From Dichetophora obliterata (Eukaryota > Arthropoda > Insecta > Diptera > Sciomyzidae): DNA of 64,000 bases. Both the position numbers and the translations under genes were made by a program. The stretch spans positions 189,664,962 through 189,728,961 of the forward strand of contig OY986438.1 in the NCBI GenBank assembly GCA_963920525.1, read 5' to 3'. This document shows positions 56,560 through 64,000 of the stretch, one piece after another. The notes under the pieces were generated by a model. It was given only the letters and a program-made list of their open reading frames with translations, ran no database searches and was not told the origin of the DNA. How positions within the stretch are numbered: position 1 is the stretch's first letter; every line of letters begins with the position of its first letter.

Positions 56560-57830
56560 TAATAAAACTCATTTTCTGTTTGTTTGTTTGTTTGTTTGGC
56601 CTTAATACAAATCTAAACGGCTCAACGGATTTTGCTCATACTAAGTATACATATTAAGTGCATCCCAACTTAAAATTTTAAATACTTAGTTTTTGCCACG
56701 CCCCCTCTGAAATTTTTAACTAACGGTAATTTTGTTATTGTAAAACTTTTCAGTATCGGAGATTTTTATGTATTTAATACTAAAAATTTTTTGTTATTTT
56801 GACATCAAAAAACATTCACATATTTTCAAAATTGGAGGAATTTACAGTACAACGACTTTTTCATAAAACATCGTTACCTAAGAATGAGAAAAAAACGACA
56901 TGAAAATCAAAGTTTGATCTTTCGATGAAAATATCTCCGCTGTCAATTACTATATATTATTCAAATTTTTTTTGTTAAAAAATTCAATAAAATTACTTCA
57001 CAAAAATTGGTTGAACTGTACCGTTAAGTCAGTGTATATATGTTTTATGATTATGTCAAAAAAGGCCCAAAATATTGACTTTTTACTCAAAAAATGACTC
57101 AAAAACTGTTGTTGTTGTAAAAATTAAATCAATCAAAAATTGCACATCTAACTACCTTTTATATGACATAGCATTTATTTGCAAAAATTCTTCCAGTTAA
57201 GCGCAAACATTATTTTACTGTTCTTCTCATCAAAACAACCCCTGATTTTTTTCGCGAAATTTATTTTTTCCAAAATGTTGTTTTTATATTTTTTACAAAA
57301 AAGTCAAGTCTCAAAAATAATTTATGTGAAAAAATTACCCCAATATCTCTTTCCAATCAAAAGTTATGGCTAAAAATCTATTTTTTCATACCAGACTATT
57401 AATAAAACTGAGTTTTGTTTTAAAATTCTCTTTATAATTTGAACGTCCCCATTTATCTCTAAGAATGCAGTTGTGTGTCTAGAGTAATTACAAACATTTT
57501 GGTTTTTATAAAATCTTCCTTATCTACTTAGTTTTTTGCCAAATAATTGATTTTGCTCAATTGATAGCTAATAATGAAAAAAATTATATGAAAATCAAGG
57601 TTTTTACTTTTAATGCCAATATCTCCGCTGTTTTTATTATATTTCATTAATTATTTTTTTTTGTTAAAAAGTTCAAAAATATTTTTTAACATAAATCTTT
57701 GTTTAGACTTTAAAATGTCCATATCTCAAGGACGCATTGATTCCTACCTTAATATTTGCATTTTTTTTCCAGGGCCTACCCTAGCGTCAGACAAATTTTT
57801 TTTTATATTTTCACATCAGACTTGAAATCC
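56560..57830. repeat. Dispersed repeat with ~690-bp internal duplication
   Basis: Begins near (TTTG)n at 56577 and GGCTCAACGGATTTTGCTCA. The block ATGAAAATCAA(A/G)GTTT .. AATATCTCCGCTGT .. TTTTTTTTGTTAAAAA occurs at 56895-56985 and again at 57588-57675. The part ATATCTCTTTCCAATCAAAA..GTTATGGCTAA at 57339 also occurs at 4403. No coding content. Confidence 0.6.
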
Positions 57831-58034
57831 CCTCTTATACTGTCAAAAAATGTACTTATACTAAAAAACATGTACTTATAGTAAAAAGTAACATTTATTG
57901 GGTCCACCCTCAATATCAAAAATTTTTAAAATTCGAAATTGTGAATCAAGTTTTTAATTATTTTATTAATATTAATGAACACGACTTAAAACAACTCTAG
58001 ATCATATGAATATTTATATATAATTCATTCTATA

Positions 58035-58964
58035 CAGGGTTGCCCATATTCGACGGACCCACGTTTTTTTTTAAAAAAATCAAAGAAAAAAATAAAAATT
58101 TGGCGGTTGGCAATCTTAATCATTTAATTTGTTCCAAGTAGATTTGTTTACATCAATTTTTGAATATGATATCTCTCAAATGGCCGCCTCTGGCGTTGAT
58201 GGCGTATTGTGCCCTTTTTGCAGCATTTTCCATCGTTTTCGCCAACATTTCGGCCGGAATAGCGGCTATTTCTTCACGAATGTTGTCCTTGAGCTCTTCT
58301 ACGGTCCTTGGCTTGTTAACGTAAACCTTTGACTTCAAATATCCCCACAAGAAGAAGTCAGGCGGCGTCAAATCGGGCGAACGCAGTGGCCAGTCCAAAT
58401 CATCACTTTTCGACATCAAATTCTTCAGAAAATCGATTGTTATGCGACTTGTGTGCGGTGGAGCGCCGTCTTGTTGAAACCAGAACTGCCTCATACGCTT
58501 TCGACGAATAATTGGCATCACAAAATTGGTCATCATGTCGCGATAACGCTCCTGGTTGATGGTAACAGCATGGCCATTTTCATTTTGGAAGAAAAACGGC
58601 CCAATAACCGTTTTCGCACTAACGCCGCACCAAACTGTGACTTTTTCGTCATGAAGAGGCACTTCTTGAATCTCCTGAGGATTTTCAGTGGCGTAAATAC
58701 GGCAATTTTGCTTATTTACGGTCCCATTCAATGTGCACTTCTCACATTTTTTAATCTTTTAAAAGCACGTTGAGTTTTCACAATTGACTTCTTCTGTTGA
58801 ATGTAAATTTCAACTATTTCAGAGCGCTCGCGTGGCGTGTATTGTTCCATGGTAAAAATCTGCTTGAACTGACGCTTCAAACGCGGTATGTCATTAAGCG
58901 ATCTGACATATCTGTCAAAAGTTATGGCGTTGCCAGATGGGTCCGTCGAATATGGGCAGCCCTG
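58035..58964 (-). mobile_element. Mariner-type element (DD41D family), second subfamily, TA TSD
   Basis: Ends CAGGGTTGCCCATATTCGAC and inverse of CAGGGCTGCCCATATTCGAC, flanked by TA on both sides (58033-58034, 58965-58966). Internally deleted like the 40887 copy but at different breakpoints. Confidence 0.92.
58153..58850 (-). pseudogene. DD41D-family transposase, deleted; C-terminal frame open
   Basis: Start ATG at 58850: MEQYTPRERSEIVEIYIQQK KSIVKTQRAFKRL, then a deletion and frameshift join to NGTVNKQNCRIY. From 58731 the frame stays open for 192 codons to GGHLRDIIFKN. It includes WFQQDGAPPHTS (second D) and RSPDLTPPDFFLWG (third D); the first catalytic D (SDEAHF) is deleted. Spacing between second and third D is 36 residues because five are missing relative to the 41-residue spacing of the other copy. 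Not functional. Confidence 0.9.
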
Positions 58965-58966
58965 TA

Positions 58967-60112
58967 CTTATTTGGTTCACATTTCAAGTCCATTACATTT
59001 CGAAAGCAAGGATTAAAAAAAAATTATTAATAAAATAAAATGAGTTTCTAGGGTTAAGACTTTAAAAATTTGATGATAAATTCATAAAAGCTTCATTTTT
59101 ACGGCTAAGGTTAAGTGCACAAATAATATATATGAGTTTTTGCTAAATTATTTCCTCATTTACGACCTTTGTAAGAACGTTGCCAGTGTTCTTATTTTTA
59201 ATTGATTTGTTTTTGGTTTTATGAATTTTGTCGCGTTCCTGTGTAACAAAATTTAAATTAAAAATTTTGGCAAATCTCTGTCTTGTATAAATAGAAATAT
59301 ATAAATATTAAATCTTTTTGAATATTTTCAATGTTGTTTTTAATGTGATGACAAAACAAAATAGCACTTGTTTGTATTGTAAGCGGCTGTTGTTTGAAAT
59401 TAGAAAAAAAAAATTTGAAAACTTATGCAAAACGTGTGGGCGCGACACATTTGTAAGAACATTTTCAATAAAATTTTCGAGACTTTTTTTTCTAATATAA
59501 TGAGCTATTTCTGAGTTGACAGATGTTTTAAAGGGTTACCACACTTGCGGTGAAAAAAATAGAGAATTTTTATGAATTTTTTTTGGAGTAGCTTTCGAGT
59601 AATTTTTGTCGCCAATTTCAAATAGGCCATTTCGAAAAAAACGCGTTTAAAGTTTCAACTTCAGTCGTCTACGCAAATGATTCTTCTCTTTCAAAGCTCA
59701 TATCTCAGTCAATTTTGTTCGGAAATTTTAAGGACGTATTCGCATATAGTTATATTTTAAAAATATGAGAAAAATCGAAAAAATGCAAAGTTACAAGTGG
59801 GGGTAGCCCCTTAATTCATTCGGTACAAAATTCCTGTTCACGTTCTCAGCTTTTCTCTAAAGCATTTCTCTAAAACATATACAAAGCTCTAAAAACTTTT
59901 GCAAAAGTTTAAGTTTTCAACTTTTTGTTTTTAAACTTGCATACGTTTTCACCCCAAATTTTCCCCCTTTTTTGATTGAAAATTTTTGCTGAATAAGTTA
60001 ATAAAATTAGCTAAAAAAAAGTTGACCTAAAAGTAGTAACAATATTAAATAAAAAGGTTGGAATTTTCTATCCTTAAGTTGAAAAACAACGCATAAGGTT
60101 GTTTCTATTACT
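58967..60112. other. Non-coding stretch
   Basis: AT-rich with no supported gene; the ORF at 59318-59500 contains two CxxC pairs (CLYCKRLL .. LCKTCGRD), zinc-finger-like, but is isolated and short, so I do not call it. Confidence 0.35.
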
Positions 60113-60114
60113 AG

Positions 60115-60251
60115 AGATGGGTGCGTGCAACATTTTTGAGGCACGGGCACGGACGAGCAGGACGACAATTTGCACGGGCACTCACAAACACGCAATTTAG
60201 TTTTCGTACTTGCACGAAATCGCACGAACCCACAAAACAAAGCACGAAAAC
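60115..60251 (+). mobile_element. hAT left end only (TAGAGATGGGTGCGTGC), truncated
   Basis: TAGAGATGGGTGCGTGCAAC .. GCACGAAATCGCACGAACCC is the same 130 bp as the start of the complete element at 60723. It breaks off at the start of duplication copy 2. Confidence 0.85.
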
Positions 60252-60708
60252 GCTGATTTTGTATGAGCTGTCAAATTTGTTGTGACAGTTTTGGCCACCG
60301 ACTCTCCGCCCTAACACTACCTTGTCTAGTTATACCATGATGCTCTCAACATTTCAATTGGATCCGTTTTAAAAGTTTTGAAAGAGCTTTTGTGTTTCAA
60401 GAAAGTCAAGTCTCGTTTGATGCCCAGAAACACTTTTTTTTGGCAAATTGATTTGTTTCTTCGCAATCTTTTTACCAAAAAAATAGATTCATATCGTTCC
60501 ACAACTAGCGATTTCGCCTGATTTAACTCCGTGTGACTTCTGACTATTCAGCATACTCAAAAGACCGCTGCAGTGACACAGATTTGAATCGATCGAGGAG
60601 ATAAACTCTCGAATCGATAAACTCTCTTTATTGCTTTAGAAAACGAACGCTAAATGGTTAACCACTAAACATAATGGCTTCAAATTTGACACATTTGGTC
60701 AAACACAG
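60252..60708 (+). repeat. Segmental duplication, copy 2
   Basis: Counterpart of 54862-55314. Starts in the same place inside the Tc1-like terminal region (GCTGATTTTGTATGAGCTGT) and ends at ..GGTCAAACACAG. Here the flanks are a truncated hAT end on the left and a complete copy of the same hAT family 15 bp to the right. Confidence 0.85.
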
Positions 60709-60722
60709 GTAGTACCTTTTAC

Positions 60723-61644
60723 TAGAGATGGGTGCGTGCAACATTTTTGAGGCACGGGCACGCACGAGCACGACGACCATTTGCACGGGCACTCACAAAC
60801 ACGCAATTTAGTTTTCGTACTTGCACGAAATCGCACGAACCCGCAAAACAAATCACGAAAATGCATGAAAAAGCACGATTTAAAACTTTGCAAAGTAGGT
60901 ATGAAAAATATGAAAAAGTTGAAACTTAAAAATATTGGAATTATTATAATTAGAGATCAGATTTTTATGCAAGATCAGTTTTAAATCAAATTCTGTGTAA
61001 AAGTAGGACAGCAACAATTATTTGTTTTATAAAAATATTGGTAAAGACATATTTTATCTAAATCTTTTAAAATTTTGCATAAAATTTGTATATTTTAGAT
61101 TTTTGACACTAATTTTTTATACGTTTTGCATAAAAATCCGATCCCTAATTATAACATTAGAATGTAATTTCAGTATTTTTATCAGTTTTATTCAAATAAC
61201 ATATCGTCGTTGCGCTTGCGATACTGCGTATATAGCAAAAAGGCCAAAATTCATTTCATTTTCATTTTGAGCATTTATGATTGATTTATTCATTTTTATT
61301 TTCCTTTAAATGCTTATTTTAAAAAAATGAAAATATCTAATTTCAATAAATGTTTAGTTGAGTTGAAAATCCATTCAATACTTTAAAAGAAAATCAGTTT
61401 TTCTGTACTACTTTTAAATTTTACTATGACAGTATGTGTGCATGTGCTGGTGGCGGATACGCGGCATTGCACGCGCAACGACGATATGAATTTTGATGAA
61501 ATAAAAACATAGTTGCAAAGTGAAAGTAGTAATATTTTACTGCACGAAATCTGAAAAGCACGCACGACTTTGCTTTTCTTAAGCACGCGCATGCACGAAG
61601 TTATTTTTTAAGGCACGGCGTGTCACGGCAGGCGCCCATCTCTT
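60723..61644. mobile_element. hAT-type element rich in GCACG motifs, 8-bp TSD
   Basis: Ends TAGAGATGGG and CCCATCTCTT, flanked by CCTTTTAC (60715-60722) and CCTTTTAT (61645-61652), 7 of 8 identical. Subterminal GCACG / CGTGC motifs recur on both sides (GAGGCACGGGCACGCACGAG; AAGCACGCGCATGCACGAAG). No transposase; ORFs here are repeat shadows. MITE D copy 2 lies inside. Confidence 0.85.
61201..61487. mobile_element. MITE family D, copy 2, nested in hAT
   Basis: ATATCGTCGTTGCGCTTGCG on the left and CACGCGCAACGACGATAT on the right; outermost bases as in 16272-16499. 287 bp, AT-rich interior. Confidence 0.75.
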
Positions 61645-61652
61645 CCTTTTAT

Positions 61653-62260
61653 CCAAGTACTCAATACCCAAAAAGTTAAAAAATCAACCGAATAAGTTGA
61701 AAAAATGTACTAAAACGCAAGAAATGAAAATGGTCATAAGCAGGCGGATCTCAACACTGTTCCTGGCTTATGAAAAAAATGTTCAACCAAAATAGAAAAA
61801 GTTAAGTGAAGAGTTGAAAATGTTGTCTTTTAGGTTGAAGTCATTTTATGACTAAAAAAGATAAAGAATCTGACATGAATTGTTCGAAAAGTGATCTTAA
61901 AAGTTGAAAATTTCGTCTTTTAGATTGGAACTTATAAACATATATTGATTTTAACTAGGTGTTAGTTTTCTAGTACTTACTAGGCTTTTTTTAGCCTAGT
62001 TTAAGTTGACATTTGTTAAATCCAAAGATAAAGTGAACTTACTTAAATTTGGTATCAGTTTTTTAGTGCTGGTTTTAAAAGATCACAGTTAAGAGCTTGT
62101 CAATGTGGCAGCACCTTTGAATGCCAAAGATGAATATATATATTTTTAAAACTTTAAAAGAATGGTATGATTTGGTGAAAATATTCAAAAAAATTCCGAC
62201 CAACTTTATTATGATTTCCTTTATATTCTTTTTTATGTTAAAGGTTCATATTGCTATTAT
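61653..62260. other. Non-coding stretch
   Basis: TTGAAAATTTCGTCTTTTAG-like motifs at about 61820 and 61908 are repeated; nothing else supported. Confidence 0.3.
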
Positions 62261-62269
62261 TCTTTATTA

Positions 62270-63175
62270 GGGTTGCAGTCATTAGGCCATCAATAATCTC
62301 TGTGTCAGTGGGTACAGAGTATGAAAAGATTGCAATGATTTTGTATTGCCAATGACTTCAGGTTATGATTGCAATCTTTAAATCATTTTTAATTCCAATG
62401 ACTTCAATATATTTATACAAGAAGCCCTGATATAATTTTTGATTTATTGAATGCATAAAAAACTTTAAATCGTTGCTGATTTCATTGAAATTGAAATTAC
62501 AGTCATGAGTGCAAAACTAAATTGTTTCATTCCTTCATTCTTTTTTAAATATTTATTTAAAAAGATCACCTTAAGTGTCTTTGTTGAAGTCTTTAAAGTC
62601 AATTTAAATTTCTTGAAGTCAAATGATGGAAATCTTTTAAAATGAATTAAATCATGGGCGAGGGAAATCATTTAAGCCACGATACATAATTTCTTAACTT
62701 AGACTTTACCATTAACAAATTCAAAAGATAATATGCAACAAAAACTATTCAATTCAAAGACAAAACGAAATAAGCGAAAAATGCAAAACAAAATTTTTTT
62801 ACTTTTATCTTTTCTGTCAAGGCCTTCTTAAGCAAAACTGTATTCCCCATACAAAATGACTTCAAAAATTTTCGAATGGAATTAAAAGACTTCAAATTAT
62901 TTCACAATTTCAGTAACTAAAAAAATGATTTCAACTGACTTCTAATGATTTCAATAACTTCAAATTGATAACAATTGAATGCAATCAATGACTCCAAGGA
63001 ACACAACTTCAGTCAAAGTGAATGAATGAAAAGACTTCCAATTAAAAGACTTAAATTTTTCCCCAATTGATTTCAAAGTCATGGCATCAAAATGGTTGCT
63101 GATTTCAGAACTTGAAGTCGTGACATCAAAAAATGATTATTTGACCTAAATCATTTATTTCTTTGGCATTCCGTG
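62270..63175. repeat. Region dense in ATGACTTCAA / TTGAAGTCA motifs
   Basis: ATGACTTCA, GACTTCAA, TGATTTCA and inverse GAAGTCA occur more than fifteen times with irregular spacing. No unit can be aligned, so it is either very old tandem sequence or a chance-biased region. The ORF at 62465 (minus) is made of the same motif. Confidence 0.4.
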
Positions 63176-63364
63176 CCAGTTTTGTATTGCTTGAATGCAA
63201 GTTTTTACAACACTGCAACAACGGTGGGTTCTATTGGAAAAAGCAGTACGGGGCAATAGGCGTCGATTGCTTCCAAACACATTAATTTATTAATTCTCTA
63301 TGTAATATTTTTCTTGCAATTTCCAAAAAAGAACATTTAATATATTTATACGTTTAAATAACGT

Positions 63365-64000
63365 AATAGGGGTATATTAACTTTGTCACTCCGTTTGTAA
63401 CTCCGATAGGGAGGAGTGGCCGGTACAGTAAGTCGATTAAACCTTGTCCGTCTGTCCGTCTGTCTGTCTGTGATCACGACCGGTATAAAAAAGTATATAT
63501 ATTCTTGATCAGCATCACCTGCTGAGTCGATTTAGCCATGTCCGTCTGTGCGTCTGTCCTTCTGTCTGCCTGTGATCAGAGCCGTAATTTTATAGCTATC
63601 GTAACGAAATTCAATATATAAGCTTTTATTCAAAAATAGAGATCACGTTCAAAAATGAGCCAAATCGGATGAAAACCACGCCTACCTCCCATACAAAGTG
63701 ACTTAATCAAAATAGTTAAATCTCTTAAATTCCACAAAAATTAATCTAATCACTTCAAATTTTGCACATAAGCTTTAACCTTTAAGATGAATATGAGGTT
63801 TGTAAAAGTCGAATACAAATCTCGTCAATCTCCCATACAAAGTGAGTTTATCAAAACTGTAAAATCTCTTATAATTCCGAAAAAATTAATCTAATAACTA
63901 AAAATTTTGCACATAAGCTAAAACAATTAATATGTACTTCAAGTATTAAATTTGAAAAAATCGAATGAAAACCACGGCTACCTCCCATACAAAGTGAGGC
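63365..64000 (+). repeat. Mini-me type element with tandem ~150-bp units, runs off the edge
   Basis: Contains two GTCY microsatellites (TCCGTCTGTCCGTCTGTCTG at 63449; GTCCTTCTGTCTGCCTGTGA at 63554), a TATATATAT stretch with the conserved core TTCTTGATCAGCATCACCTG (63503) followed by CTGAGTCGATTTAGCCATGT, then units starting near 63682, 63827 and 63978 with CTACCTCCCATACAAAGTGA. Same organisation as 38340-39965. Confidence 0.75.

Noticed and set aside
57179..57373. Membrane-protein-like ORF
   Set aside because: Phe/Leu/Lys richness comes from AT-rich repeat sequence, not from a conserved protein.

Overview
The window is nuclear DNA of a higher dipteran, most likely a calyptrate fly (blowfly, house fly or stable fly type). 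Evidence: AT-rich non-coding sequence, short GT-AG introns in the only host gene, mini-me type repeats with GTCY/TA microsatellites (a dipteran repeat class), and Tc1/mariner, hAT, Jockey-type, LOA/I-type and copia-type elements. The exact species cannot be read from the sequence.

The only convincing host gene lies at the left edge: the 3' seven exons of a nuclear RNA export factor (NXF family) on the + strand, 1..5536, running off the left edge. It encodes the LRR, the NTF2-like domain and the C-terminal UBA-like (TAP-C) domain. Its last intron (3.06 kb) carries a GCGATTCG repeat array and an 8-bp-TSD hAT-type element nested in an older inverted-repeat element. From 5.6 to 64 kb I find no other supported host gene. 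Stretches at 7.6-11.6, 16.9-19.0, 27.7-29.2, 41.8-43.6, 49.6-50.2 and 55.3-56.5 kb look like ordinary single-copy non-coding DNA. One possible promoter/5' UTR is near 10.0-10.7 kb.

Everything else is a multi-layer transposon graveyard: a copia RT/RNaseH remnant (5.8-6.8 kb); a dozen or more MITE/foldback families (11.6-25.6 kb); a Tc1-like element carrying three further insertions (24.6-27.7 kb); two inverted copies of one MITE (30.4-31.4 kb); a 5'-truncated LINE 3' end with a 15-bp TSD (32.0-32.8 kb); a three-level nest, LINE in hAT in pogo-like element (34.1-38.1 kb); a hAT element with a tRNA-derived SINE inside it, itself inside a mini-me type repeat (38.3-40.0 kb); DD41D-type mariners (40.9 and 58.0 kb); a Jockey-type LINE with two clean insertions (45.1-48.4 kb); a second SINE copy (49.4 kb); a second LINE clade (50.2-51.9 kb); a Tc1 element with two MITEs inside (53.0-54.9 kb); a 453-bp segmental duplication (54.9 and 60.3 kb); and a hAT element containing a MITE (60.7-61.6 kb).

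The most notable item is at 46818-47421. It is a 604-bp insertion with an 11-bp target duplication, made of two 225-bp arms that are perfect inverted repeats of each other. Each arm encodes a hammerhead ribozyme (CUGAUGA ... GAA core, perfect 5-bp stem I). This is the architecture of inverted Penelope-like-element pLTRs/retrozymes without any protein-coding part. Because insertions can be ordered by who interrupts whom, the window also gives a relative chronology of the elements.
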